From Lachnospiraceae bacterium AD3010 (lineage in GTDB: Bacteria; Bacillota; Clostridia; Lachnospirales; Lachnospiraceae), in NCBI GenBank assembly GCA_000622025.1, contig JHWU01000007.1, positions 243,771 to 307,770 of the forward strand: a stretch of DNA of 64,000 bases. The letters run 5' to 3'. A program made the position numbers and the translations under genes. The notes beneath the pieces are model-generated. The model was not told where the DNA came from. It saw only the letters and a list, made by a program, of their open reading frames with translations, and ran no database searches. Position 1 is the stretch's first letter; each line of letters begins with the position of its first letter. This document shows positions 54,129 to 62,505 of the stretch, piece after piece.

Positions 54129-55223
54129 TCAGGTCTCATCCAGTCTGTAAAGTATCAGGCAGTTTCCCGCCTCATAATACATTTCGGGTCCGTTCATTAT
54201 CATAGTCTTCTTTTCCATATCCAGGGTAAAGAAGGTTATTGTATTTGACTCATTGTTTATGGAGATCAGGTACTTATTATCGTCACTGGTTGTAATATCC
54301 TTCGGGAAATAACCCGATACCGGAAGAACAAATAACTGGGTAAGGAGACCCGTCTTCTCATCCCTTTTAAATACCGCAACCGACTCGTCTCCGGCATTGC
54401 TGCAGACCAAGTACTTTCCGTCCGCGGTAAGCTGTATCGCGTAGGCCGCACTGATACCGTTATAGGATTCTTCCAGTGTGGATACTGTCTGTATCTTTTC
54501 AAATACCGGCTGATCGTCCTTATCCTCATAGGTGTACACATCCACATAGCTCTTTAATTCATGGATAATATAGGCAAATTTTCCGTCAAGTGAAAACTTT
54601 ATGTGGTGCGGTGCCGACTCAATATCAGATCTCAGAACATCCACAATTGTCAGCTTTCCTGTCTTGTGATCCAGACGGTAGATCTTTGTCTGATCCATTC
54701 CCACATCCGTGGCACAAAGGTATTTATTGTCCCTTGTCATCTTTGCGCAGTCCACATGGGGTCTGAAATTCCGCTCAGCTATGGTGCCTATTCCCTTCTG
54801 GTATATCTCGTCACAGATCCTGTTAACGCTTCCGTCGGGATTGATGGAAAGAACGGTTACCTTTCCGTCATGATAGCCCGCCACAAATACGTATTTATCA
54901 TCATAATCGGTGGAAAGATAGCAGCCTCTCATACCGTTTATATCCGTCATATTTAAGAAGGTCAGATCTCCGTTTTTCTCAATGACAAAGGCCGCAACCC
55001 CGTCATCGGTTATGGAGTAGAGGAACTTCCCGTTATGGGATATGGCGATATATGAAGCGTTGGTGATCTTTATTTTTGAGCGCTCCTTCATCCTGCCGGT
55101 ATCGGGATCAAAATCAAAAATAGTTATCCCCTGATCGTGGCTCCTCGTATATCCTGCGCAGTAGCACACATATTTTCCCTTTTTATCTGATTTTCCGTTT
55201 GTTTTCCTGCTTCTGACAGCCAT
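54129..55223 (-). CDS. Lactonase-type seven-bladed beta-propeller protein
   Basis: 364 aa with repeated blades (SHNGKFLYSI, TDYDDKYVFVAGYHDGKVTVLSI, SLDGKFAYIIHELKSYVDVY, TADGKYLVCSNAGDESVAVF), the pattern of 6-phosphogluconolactonase/Lactonase family (PF10282). Could act in carbohydrate lactone hydrolysis, but many members have unknown substrates. ATG at 55223 is preferred: GGAAAGGCGG stands upstream. An upstream ATG at 55271 lies in a dispersed repeat. Confidence 0.85.
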   Translation of the reverse strand: MAVRSRKTNGKSDKKGKYVCYCAGYTRSHDQGITIFDFDPDTGRMKERSKIKITNASYIAISHNGKFLYSITDDGVAAFVIEKNGDLTFLNMTDINGMRGCYLSTDYDDKYVFVAGYHDGKVTVLSINPDGSVNRICDEIYQKGIGTIAERNFRPHVDCAKMTRDNKYLCATDVGMDQTKIYRLDHKTGKLTIVDVLRSDIESAPHHIKFSLDGKFAYIIHELKSYVDVYTYEDKDDQPVFEKIQTVSTLEESYNGISAAYAIQLTADGKYLVCSNAGDESVAVFKRDEKTGLLTQLFVLPVSGYFPKDITTSDDNKYLISINNESNTITFFTLDMEKKTMIMNGPEMYYEAGNCLILYRLDET

Positions 55224-55266
55224 TTTATTCCGCCTTTCCTGATTAATAATAACCTGAGCGCTTTTT

Positions 55267-55313
55267 GTCATCCTGAGCGTTTTTTGTCATCCTGAGCGAA
55301 GCGAAGGATCTTT
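55267..55313. repeat. Dispersed repeat, copy 13
   Basis: One 20-bp half unit followed by a complete copy (GTCATCCTGAGCGAAGCGAAG ...). It creates the spurious N-terminal extension of the lactonase frame. Confidence 0.85.
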
Positions 55314-55339
55314 CTTTTTCGAAGCTAAGGATCCTTCTT

Positions 55340-55678
55340 TCAAACCTCAATTGATTTTATCAGAAACTCCCTGCCGCTCCCCTTAATAAGCCTTCCCGTC
55401 TCTCCGCATTCAGGGCAGTCAAAGCTCTTCTCATGTGGAAACTCCTTTCCGCAGGAAGGGCATTTCAGTGTCGCGCTTATATGCGTAAACTTAAGTACCG
55501 CTCCCTCTGAGCTGTGACCCTTTGAAAGAAGATCAAAGTACATCTGCACACATTCCCCGATAATGCCGGAGAGCTCACCGATTACAAGATTAATCTCCTT
55601 TATCCTCTTTATTCCCTTTTCCTCACTCTCCTTATCGAGAGTTTTTATCATATCCTGAACTACCGGAAGCTCATGCAT
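55340..55678 (-). CDS. hypA: Hydrogenase maturation nickel metallochaperone HypA
   Basis: 112 aa. N-terminal [11 protein letters not shown] gives the nickel-binding MHE, and CPSCGKEF ... CPECG (about 73-97) forms the zinc site. Delivers nickel with HypB to [NiFe] hydrogenase. The ATG at 55676-55678 overlaps the end of trpS by 8 bp, an unusual coupling. The matching hypB is about 25 kb away at 29705-30367. Confidence 0.93.
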   Translation of the reverse strand: MHELPVVQDMIKTLDKESEEKGIKRIKEINLVIGELSGIIGECVQMYFDLLSKGHSSEGAVLKFTHISATLKCPSCGKEFPHEKSFDCPECGETGRLIKGSGREFLIKSIEV

Positions 55679-56783
55679 TAGCTGCACCGCCGGAATTATT
55701 TCCGTATCTTTCAGCCTGTTCCTCAATAAGGGCCCTGTCATCAAAGTAGTTTATCTTCATGGCATCCTTAACCTCATGGAGGGTCGAAGCCGCCACCTCC
55801 CTTGAAACCTCCGTTCCCTTTTTAAGTATCTCATAGATATAGGGAATATCCTTTTCAAATTCGTGCCGTCTTTCCCTTATGGGCTTCAGGGTTTCCTGCA
55901 GCACATTATTAAGGAATTTCTTTACCTTGACATCACCCAGGCCGCCCCTCCGGTAGTGATCCTTCATTTCATCAAGGTTTTTGTAATCAGGACAGTACTC
56001 TGCAAAGAAGTCATCATTTGAAAAGGCATCAAGATACTGGAATACCGTGTTTCCCTCCACCTTTCCGGGATCCTCGACCTTTAAATGTCCGGGATCCGTA
56101 AACATACTCATTACCTTTTTCTTTATCTCGTCGCTGTCGGATGCAAGGTAGATACAGTTACCGAGAGACTTACTCATCTTCGCGCCGCCGTCTGTTCCGG
56201 GAAGTCTTAAGCACGATTCATCCTCGGGCAGCATGATCTCAGGCTCCACAAGGGTTTCCCCGTAAACCGAGTTAAACTTCCTTACGATCTCCCTCGTCTG
56301 CTCTATCATAGGCTCCTGATCCTCTCCCACCGGAACCGTGGTGGCCTTGAATGCGGTTATGTCACTGGCCTGGCTTATGGGATAGGTAAAGAAGCCAACC
56401 GGAATTCCGACTTCAAAATTCCTTAGCTGTATCTCCGCTTTGACGGTGGGATTTCTCTGAACCCTCGCCACCGTTACAAGATTCATATAATAAAATGTGA
56501 GCTCCGTAAGCTCCGGTATCTGTGACTGGATAAGAATATTGGTCTTCTCCGGGTCGATCCCGCAGGCAAGATAGTCGAGAGCAACCTCAACTATATTCTG
56601 CCTCACTTTTTCCGGCTCATGAGCATTGTCCGTCAGAGCCTGGGCATCCGCTATCATTACGAATATGTTTTTGTATTCACCGGAGTTCTGAAGCTCCACC
56701 CTCCTTCGAAGGGAACCCACATAATGTCCGATATGCAGTCTCCCTGTAGGTCTGTCCCCGGTAAGTATCACTTTCTCACTCAA
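55671..56783 (-). CDS. trpS: Tryptophanyl-tRNA synthetase
   Basis: 370 aa, somewhat longer than the minimal 330-340 aa form. HIGH-type motif HIGHYVG near 17-23, KMSKSLGN near 205, and DGGAKMSK. Start is TTG with AAAGGAGAG just upstream. No T-box leader found upstream. It overlaps hypA downstream. Confidence 0.96.
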   Translation of the reverse strand: MSEKVILTGDRPTGRLHIGHYVGSLRRRVELQNSGEYKNIFVMIADAQALTDNAHEPEKVRQNIVEVALDYLACGIDPEKTNILIQSQIPELTELTFYYMNLVTVARVQRNPTVKAEIQLRNFEVGIPVGFFTYPISQASDITAFKATTVPVGEDQEPMIEQTREIVRKFNSVYGETLVEPEIMLPEDESCLRLPGTDGGAKMSKSLGNCIYLASDSDEIKKKVMSMFTDPGHLKVEDPGKVEGNTVFQYLDAFSNDDFFAEYCPDYKNLDEMKDHYRRGGLGDVKVKKFLNNVLQETLKPIRERRHEFEKDIPYIYEILKKGTEVSREVAASTLHEVKDAMKINYFDDRALIEEQAERYGNNSGGAANA

Positions 56784-56817
56784 TTCTATACTCTCCTTTA
56801 TTAAAGCTGTTTTTCAT

Positions 56818-56848
56818 GTCATTCTGAGGGCGTAGCCCGAAGAATCTT
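56818..56848. repeat. Dispersed repeat, copy 14, with second motif
   Basis: Complete copy with a GGGCGTAGCCC loop, followed (56873-56895) by the AGCGCGTCAATACGTGCCCG motif shared with 16570-16592. Confidence 0.8.
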
Positions 56849-56901
56849 TTAAAGATGTTTTTCATTACTTTAGCGCGTCAATACGTGCCCGAAGGATCTT
56901 C

Positions 56902-57477
56902 TCAGTACTCTCCCCTCGGCAGCAGTCTCTGCCTTATAAAACGGAAGGTCTTCTCCTCACCGTAAACCGAGAGCATCTTAAGAAGCGCGTATAAAAGCCT
57001 CTTTGTCTCTTCGTTCATGGGTATAAGCTTATAGCTTCTTAAAAAATATTTCAACGGATAATAATCCCTGTAATCCTTTTTATTATAGATCTTCGATGCG
57101 GCGATCCTGTCCATCATCATCTCTATAACGTACTTTAAGGGCATCTTAACCGGAATGGTAAGCTCACTCTTTTCCTTAACATCCCTTACGGAATTATAAT
57201 CCACCCAGTATTCGTAGTGATGCTTATTCCTTCCCTTATGATGAAGCCAGGAGGATGAATAGCCTTTTTCCTCACGCTCGGCATTATTGGGGCTTCTGTC
57301 TCCCTGGTAATACCTTGCCCCCACAAGGAATTCCGACGGGCTGTACTTTGACAGGTCGTGCAGTATTCCCTGGAGGTAGAGTCCGGTCTTAAAGCAGCCC
57401 TTCATGACCTCCAGCTTATGCTCACTGATTGTAAGAAAATGCTTTAGCACATTTTCGGCTTTTATTCCCGCAGACAT
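56902..57477 (-). CDS. DUF5662 family protein
   Basis: 191 aa, intracellular, rich in His and aromatic residues: GILHDLSKYSPSEFLVGARYYQ near 38-60 and HHKGRNKHHYEYWVDY near 80-95. These conserved His/Asp stretches resemble metal or phosphate-binding sites but no activity is established. Starts about 90 bp after the TraX-like gene across dispersed repeats. Confidence 0.75.
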   Translation of the reverse strand: MSAGIKAENVLKHFLTISEHKLEVMKGCFKTGLYLQGILHDLSKYSPSEFLVGARYYQGDRSPNNAEREEKGYSSSWLHHKGRNKHHYEYWVDYNSVRDVKEKSELTIPVKMPLKYVIEMMMDRIAASKIYNKKDYRDYYPLKYFLRSYKLIPMNEETKRLLYALLKMLSVYGEEKTFRFIRQRLLPRGEY

Positions 57478-57505
57478 AATATGATTCCCGTAAAAAGCTG
57501 TCCTT

Positions 57506-57562
57506 AGCTTCGTTTGTCAATCCTGAGCTTCGTTTGTCAATCTAAAGCGAAGCGAAGGATCC
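57506..57562. repeat. Dispersed repeat, copy 15, degenerate tandem
   Basis: Two degenerate 19-bp half units (AGCTTCGTTTGTCAATCCTG) and a diverged complete arm. The GTCATYCTGAG core has become GTCAATCCTGAG, the most diverged copy seen here. Confidence 0.6.
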
Positions 57563-57568
57563 TGTTCC

Positions 57569-58210
57569 TCAACCCCCCAGGTATTTCTTCACCAGATATA
57601 TTATCAAAAGGTGGCAGGGGTAGAATGCATAGAAGAAGTACTTCCATGACGGCCCTCTTTTCCCATTGTAAAAAGAAAGCGGTATTATAGCAAGACTGCC
57701 CGCAACCTGTATCTTTGCCGTATAAAGCCTGATATTCGCCGCGATAATATTAAGATCCCGTAAGAGTGAAAGATCCCTGAAATAATCAAAGGCAAAAATC
57801 ATATAGATCCCCGGATACCTGTAGGTAAAATGACAGTATTCGGCGATCCACATAAAGGATACAAAGGTAAATGCTTTTAATATCACACTGTTTGTCCAGT
57901 CCATAAGGAAAAGCATAAGGAGACCGGAAAACAGAGTAAAAAACACATTCTGTGCGCCCCAGTTGAATAAACAGTCCTTCCCTAAAAGGTCATAGGGTAT
58001 TTCCGAAACAAGGGCAAAAATAAAAAGGCGCAGGAGATACTTTTTCACGTCCTTTGTGTGACGGTAGCCCTCGGCAATGAGAAAGGCATATATTGGAAAA
58101 GCAAGTCTCCCGACATATCTCATCCATACCGCCTCAGGAAACAGATGGGCACCTGCGTGGTCTATCACCATGGAAATGCAGGCTATGATCTTCAGAGTAA
58201 AAACCGACAC
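57569..58210 (-). CDS. TraX-like integral membrane protein
   Basis: 213 aa with about six membrane helices, N-terminal TLKIIACISMVIDHAGAHLFPEA and GRLAFPIYAFLIAEGYRHTKDVKKYLLRLF near 35-65, as in the TraX family. TraX acetylates pilin in conjugation systems, but chromosomal Firmicute members have no known substrate. GTG start, one base after the GlgX-like gene stops. No conjugation genes nearby. Confidence 0.82.
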   Translation of the reverse strand: MSVFTLKIIACISMVIDHAGAHLFPEAVWMRYVGRLAFPIYAFLIAEGYRHTKDVKKYLLRLFIFALVSEIPYDLLGKDCLFNWGAQNVFFTLFSGLLMLFLMDWTNSVILKAFTFVSFMWIAEYCHFTYRYPGIYMIFAFDYFRDLSLLRDLNIIAANIRLYTAKIQVAGSLAIIPLSFYNGKRGPSWKYFFYAFYPCHLLIIYLVKKYLGG

Positions 58211-58211
58211 C

Positions 58212-59969
58212 TTAATCTGCCCTCAGGATGATCACGGATCTTGGGGGAACGATTATAAATCCCCCTTCCATCGGAGGTTCTTTTTTCTCCGCATTTGTAT
58301 TTATCATACACTTCCACTTTCCGCTTTTTTCAAGCTTCGGAAGTGCAAGCTTCTGCTCCTGCCAGTGCATGTTAAAAGCGAGATAGAAAAGCTCCTTATC
58401 CGAATACATGACCCCGATATGCCTGAAATAGTCATAAAAAGCCGCCTGCCAGGCCATCTCGCCGTGGAAGGATGTCTGTGGATAACGGCCCTTCTTCTTT
58501 TCGACAGGACGCCTGAATACAGGGTTTTTACGCCTTATATCTATAAGCAGCTTAACAAATTCAAAAGTCTCCCTGTTTTTTTCAAGATCCTCCCAGTTAA
58601 GCCAGGTCACGGAATTATCAAGACAGTATGGGTTATTATTTCCGTTCTGGGAATTTCTGAATTCGTCTCCCATAAGTATCCTCGGGGTTCCCCGGGACAA
58701 AAGAAGGTAGATAAAGGCATTCTTTATCTGTCTTTCCCTTAATGCTTCCACTGCCTTCCTGCGGCTCCTTCCTTCCACACCGCAGTTCCAGGAATAATTG
58801 AGATCCGTGCCATCCGTATTGTTTTCGCCGTTATCCTCATTATGCTTCCTGTCAAAGCTCACCATATCATTCATGGTTAATGTATTAAAGGAAGCCATAT
58901 AGTTTACCGATGCAGAATCTCCGTCGGAAAGCAGGTGGCAGGCAAATCTCGATAGCATGTCGGCATCGCTTTTTAAAAACCTCCTGTTGTCATAGAGGAA
59001 ATCACTATTCTGTACAGCTATCCTCTCTCTTCTGCTGCTCCCTGCAAACTCAAGGGAATCGCTGTCCGGATGATTTTCAAAGATAAACTTACTCTTTTTT
59101 AGATATGGGTCTCTCAAAATATCTGAAACGGGGATCCCGGAGCCGAAAAGCGCAAAGCCGTCAACACCGTAATCAACCACCCAGTATCTTAAGACATCCA
59201 CTATAAATCTGGAGGTTAAGGATGGCTCGAAATAAAAATCGACGATAACCTCCATATCCGCCTTATGAAGGGCAGACATCATATTCTTAAAAGATGCGAT
59301 CCCGTTTCCCGAAGCGGAGTAGCTGTTCTTCGGAACAAAGTAATTTCCGGAGGTATAGCCCCAGTAATTAAGCCTCCCTTTTGACTTTTTTCTTATGGGA
59401 GCTTCCTTTTTTGCCTCTTCCTGACTCTCCGGCACCCTGTCATCTATTATCTCATTAAAATCATAGGCCGGCATAAGCTCCAGAGTATTGACCTGAAGCT
59501 CCTTAAAATACGGTATCTTCTCGATAATGCCCTCAAAAGTGCCGCCTTTTTCTGCTCCCGAGTTCTTATTTCTGGTAAATCCCCTGACATGGAGATAGTA
59601 GAGTACTATATCGGAAAAACCTCGAACAGTGGACGGAGGTACCACCTCAGTAAGGGGTGGTGTATCGAACCTCCCGAAAGGGGTATACTTTCCCCACTTC
59701 TCATCGCCTGCAACATGGCAGCAATAGGGATCCATGAAGCTTTCATCGCCGCTCCGCAGTCTGTAGCCCGTATTTTTGATATTAAGACCCTTTAAGGTCA
59801 TATTGCAGACGGAGCCCACGCTGTTTTTTTCTTCAAAAGGAAGTTCTTTTCTTACACTGCCCTTAAGATCAAGAAGCTGAAGATATAAGGGCTTCGTTCC
59901 GGGATTCTCAACAGAGACAAGGGTTATCTCCTCCGGAACGGTTTTTAAGTTTGGAGCATTCTTTTTCAT
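58212..59969 (-). CDS. GlgX/isoamylase-family homologue with lost active site
   Basis: 585 aa. Overall GlgX architecture is clear: N-terminal CBM48-like region, NYWGYTSGNYFVPKNSYS near 203-220, GDEFRNSQNGNNNPYCLDN, and NDMVSFDRKHNEDNGENN. The catalytic residues are replaced: region II GFRFD is GFALF (Asp nucleophile to Phe275, Arg to Ala273), region IV HD is FN (361-362), region I NH is EP. The general-acid Glu298 remains. It is therefore probably a non-hydrolytic glucan-binding or scaffold protein. It appears to be transcribed alone from a leaderless promoter. Confidence 0.82.
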   Translation of the reverse strand: MKKNAPNLKTVPEEITLVSVENPGTKPLYLQLLDLKGSVRKELPFEEKNSVGSVCNMTLKGLNIKNTGYRLRSGDESFMDPYCCHVAGDEKWGKYTPFGRFDTPPLTEVVPPSTVRGFSDIVLYYLHVRGFTRNKNSGAEKGGTFEGIIEKIPYFKELQVNTLELMPAYDFNEIIDDRVPESQEEAKKEAPIRKKSKGRLNYWGYTSGNYFVPKNSYSASGNGIASFKNMMSALHKADMEVIVDFYFEPSLTSRFIVDVLRYWVVDYGVDGFALFGSGIPVSDILRDPYLKKSKFIFENHPDSDSLEFAGSSRRERIAVQNSDFLYDNRRFLKSDADMLSRFACHLLSDGDSASVNYMASFNTLTMNDMVSFDRKHNEDNGENNTDGTDLNYSWNCGVEGRSRRKAVEALRERQIKNAFIYLLLSRGTPRILMGDEFRNSQNGNNNPYCLDNSVTWLNWEDLEKNRETFEFVKLLIDIRRKNPVFRRPVEKKKGRYPQTSFHGEMAWQAAFYDYFRHIGVMYSDKELFYLAFNMHWQEQKLALPKLEKSGKWKCMINTNAEKKEPPMEGGFIIVPPRSVIILRAD

Positions 59970-59976
59970 AAGAGGG

Positions 59977-59985
59977 ATTGTACCA
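59977..59985 (-). promoter_or_regulatory. Extended -10 promoter of the GlgX-like gene (leaderless)
   Basis: Minus-strand TGGTACAAT 7 nt before the ATG at 59969, so the start of transcription falls on or next to the ATG. No Shine-Dalgarno is present before this ATG. Confidence 0.5.
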
Positions 59986-59995
59986 CAAAAAACGG

Positions 59996-60029
59996 AAAAA
60001 AAATACCGCCCCATGTAATGGAGCGGTAT
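59996..60029 (-). terminator. Rho-independent terminator of the 60086-61273 gene
   Basis: 12-bp stem ATACCGCTCCAT/ATGGGGCGGTAT (one G-T wobble) with a 3-nt loop and a run of eight T on the minus strand. It ends the upstream unit and isolates the GlgX-like gene. Confidence 0.85.
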
Positions 60030-60085
60030 AGATTATCCTGCGTGCTGCTGTCCTTAGCCCCGGGGACCAAGAACAATGACTTGCT

Positions 60086-61273
60086 TTACGCCACTTCCTG
60101 AACGGTTACCCTGTTATTTACAGCATTTTCATCAATAGTGGCCTGTGCTGCGGTATTTGCAGCCGCCTCAATATTCTGAGTATTTACTGCAGCCTCAGCA
60201 TTCTCGGTATTCACGGTAGTCATAACATTTTCAAGTTCCTCTGCTTCCTCCGTGACCTCCGGAGCGGCTGCCCTGGCGTTAACAGCCTCAGGTGTATTCC
60301 TGACCGCTGCCTCCGGAACCTCTATCCTGTTAATGCCTATGGCACTTTCATCCTCTTCCATCTCCTTTATGGAGGAAGTCACATCATAAGGACTCTCCTG
60401 GAAGGAATAGGCTACATTATAAAGTTCCTTATCCGCAGCTCTCGCAGCCTGTGCGTTCTCCTGCTCATTATCGATACGTGCATTCTCAACCTCGGCTCTG
60501 CGCCTGTCCGCCACCTCACTCAGAACCTCCTCAAGCTCTGCTTTTCTCTCGGCTCTAAGTTTGTCAGCATTCTTTTCCTGAATGTCTTCAAGGCGCTCCT
60601 CTGCTTCTCTTACATTGCCATTGCCGGAATTCACGTTAGCGGTCTGTTCACCACGGGTATCTTCAGTCACTCTCCGGGCTGCAGGTGCTTCATTATTTTC
60701 AGACTTTTCCTGCTCTTCCGTATCCCCCGCTCTGTTTGTGCGACGATCCTCCATCTCCGACTTGTATGCCGCAGTGGTTATATTTCCGTCCTCAAACATT
60801 TCCTTTAATTCGTGGGCTGAATACTGAGTGAGATCAGCGCTGTCAGTGTTCTTCGTATCGGCCTTTGCAGCGGTCTCCTCTTTACCTGCAGGAGCCAGAG
60901 TTTCGATATTCTCCTTCAGAGAATTGATCTCCGCCTGGCGGGCTCTGTTATCATTGATCTCCTTACTGATACCCAGCTTCTCGGAGCTTGCAGAAATGGT
61001 TTCCGCAATATTTTCCTTATTTCCGCTGTCCTCTTTCAGGAAATCGATACCGTTCTTCCCCTTTACCTCATACATCTTTGAAAGGGAAGAACCCTCGGAT
61101 GAGATACTGACAGTATCCCCGTCTCTGGAAACTCCGCCGTTTGCTCTCTCATCGATCTTCGAAAGCTTTTCCTGCCGTTCCCTGTCTGAGGGAACGTACT
61201 TTACTCCGGCCGCATAACCGGCAGCCCCGGCCGCACCGACGCTCTTATACAAATTCACAGAATTAACATTCAT
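60086..61273 (-). CDS. Large disordered, Ala/Glu/Asn-rich hypothetical protein
   Basis: 395 aa, low-complexity and charged throughout, no signal peptide, no membrane helix, no domain recognised. The N-terminal DGDTVSISSEG resembles the DTVSIS motif seen in some flagellar and motility-associated small proteins, which is only a weak hint. Good GGAGGTGG ribosome site, part of an inverted repeat that could mask it. Candidate -35/-10 at 61321-61348. Ends in a strong terminator. Confidence 0.55.
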   Translation of the reverse strand: MNVNSVNLYKSVGAAGAAGYAAGVKYVPSDRERQEKLSKIDERANGGVSRDGDTVSISSEGSSLSKMYEVKGKNGIDFLKEDSGNKENIAETISASSEKLGISKEINDNRARQAEINSLKENIETLAPAGKEETAAKADTKNTDSADLTQYSAHELKEMFEDGNITTAAYKSEMEDRRTNRAGDTEEQEKSENNEAPAARRVTEDTRGEQTANVNSGNGNVREAEERLEDIQEKNADKLRAERKAELEEVLSEVADRRRAEVENARIDNEQENAQAARAADKELYNVAYSFQESPYDVTSSIKEMEEDESAIGINRIEVPEAAVRNTPEAVNARAAAPEVTEEAEELENVMTTVNTENAEAAVNTQNIEAAANTAAQATIDENAVNNRVTVQEVA

Positions 61274-61280
61274 CGTACCA

Positions 61281-61300
61281 CCTCCTCAGATTGAGGTGCT
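61281..61300 (-). promoter_or_regulatory. Inverted repeat that can pair with the ribosome site
   Basis: CACCTC (complement of the GAGGTGG ribosome site) and GAGGTG flank an 8-nt loop in the leader of the 60086-61273 gene. The fold would occlude the ribosome site. Confidence 0.4.
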
Positions 61301-61320
61301 AATCATACTTATACACATCT

Positions 61321-61348
61321 AATTTACCAAAATAAGGCGAAATGTAAA
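61321..61348 (-). promoter_or_regulatory. Candidate promoter for the 60086-61273 gene
   Basis: Minus-strand TTTACA (61343-61348), 16-bp spacer, TAAATT (61321-61326). Moderate match only. Confidence 0.35.
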
Positions 61349-61403
61349 GACAATTCCGAAAAAATTCATAAAAATTTAATATTTTGATGATATCAGACTG
61401 TTT

Positions 61404-61428
61404 GTCATTCCGAGCAAAGCGAAGAATC
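61404..61428. repeat. Dispersed palindromic repeat, copy 16
   Basis: Diverged copy (GTCATTCCGAGCAAAGCGAAG then AATC) between the disordered-protein gene and the plus-strand membrane pair. Confidence 0.7.
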
Positions 61429-61460
61429 ATTTAAAAGGCTGTATTTTTTCAGTTCATCTG

Positions 61461-61466
61461 TATAAT
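61461..61466 (+). promoter_or_regulatory. TATAAT -10 for the plus-strand membrane genes
   Basis: Perfect TATAAT about 52 nt before the ATG at 61518, followed by GTAACTATTCAGAACAGTCA, a near-palindrome shared with the ilvD-ilvB gap. No good -35. Confidence 0.4.
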
Positions 61467-61517
61467 AGAGTATAGGTAACTATTCAGAACAGTCACTTGC
61501 GTATCCGCAGGTAACAT

Positions 61518-61712
61518 ATGAAAAACCCGGCATTTGAATACATGAGCTACACAGAAACAGTAAACACGGTTTTTTACATAATGGCCGTCATCGCTTTTTT
61601 CGTCTTTCCGTTCTTTACGATGTGCCAGCTCTTACTTGACATTGAGGCTCTCTTTTCAAAGGATCTGGTATGGAAGAAGATCCCTCACACCGGAAAACAG
61701 TACAAGAGCTGA
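61518..61712 (+). CDS. Small single-pass membrane protein
   Basis: 64 aa. One membrane helix at about 17-40 (NTVFYIMAVIAFFVFPFFTM), a short basic C-terminus (HTGKQYKS). No family recognised. It sits 17 bp before the next membrane-protein gene, in the same direction, so a functional pair is likely. Confidence 0.55.
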   Translation: MKNPAFEYMSYTETVNTVFYIMAVIAFFVFPFFTMCQLLLDIEALFSKDLVWKKIPHTGKQYKS

Positions 61713-61729
61713 TTTGACCGGAGGTTCTT

Positions 61730-62422
61730 ATGGATGACAGGATAGAAAAGCTTGCCGGGTATCTGGACAAACGCTACAGACAGAAAAAAATACTGAATCT
61801 CTTCCTTGGCGCACTGATAACACTTCTTTGCGTATTTTCTCTTCTCTATATGGAAAATATCGACAGAGAGGGGATAGTGATACTGCGATGGATGACTGTG
61901 GACGGAACCCTGTTTACACTCATTCTCACCGTATTCTTCTTTGCGGTAAATATCATTGAGCTTAGAAAGAACACAGAACTTACAAGGAGAGCGGTGTATT
62001 TTGCCAGATTATCATCGGCGGTAGCTGAAGCAGTGATCATTATTGTAGTACTGCAAAGTCAGCTGACCGACTCCCCTATGCACATTTTCCGTCCGGACAT
62101 GTTCTGTATGCATATAATCATTCCCCTGCTGGTCATCGCTTCGTTTACCATGAATGATTCCCCCCTCGGAAAACTGAAAAAAAGGGAAATCTTCTACGGC
62201 ACATCCTTTGTAACTTTCTATGCTGTGATAATACTTACTCTCATCGGATCAGGAGTTATCCGTGGGGAGTACATACCATACTCATTCCTTGATATCAGAT
62301 CAATGAGCCTTTCCTCCTTTGCCGCTACAGCTGCATTATTCTATGTAATGGGATACGCTTTGTCCGCACTGCTTTCCGTACTGAACCGGAAGGTCTATTG
62401 GGGATGGTACAGAAAAAAATAA
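61730..62422 (+). CDS. Six-helix membrane protein, possibly Pr6Pr-like
   Basis: 230 aa, about six membrane helices, short loops, ILRWMTVDGTLFTL near 45-58 and a conserved HIIIPLLVIASFTMN near 120-134. The helix count and the RWFTV/HxxxPLL pattern are reminiscent of Pr6Pr/FAR-17a-like proteins, but I cannot prove this. GGAGG ribosome site. Substrate and function unknown. Confidence 0.6.
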   Translation: MDDRIEKLAGYLDKRYRQKKILNLFLGALITLLCVFSLLYMENIDREGIVILRWMTVDGTLFTLILTVFFFAVNIIELRKNTELTRRAVYFARLSSAVAEAVIIIVVLQSQLTDSPMHIFRPDMFCMHIIIPLLVIASFTMNDSPLGKLKKREIFYGTSFVTFYAVIILTLIGSGVIRGEYIPYSFLDIRSMSLSSFAATAALFYVMGYALSALLSVLNRKVYWGWYRKK

Positions 62423-62505
62423 ATCTATCTGCCATTTTTTCCTCCGCCACGTATATATTTTCAAAGCAACAAAAACAAACACTTTAATGACAGGAGGTAA
62501 AGGAT

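Noticed and set aside
56784..56901. T-box leader for trpS
   Set aside because: No T-box sequence, specifier loop or terminator pair is visible in the short gap.
62423..62505. Terminator between the membrane gene and the gg peptide
   Set aside because: No stable stem with U-run could be found, so separate transcription of the peptide is not supported by a terminator.
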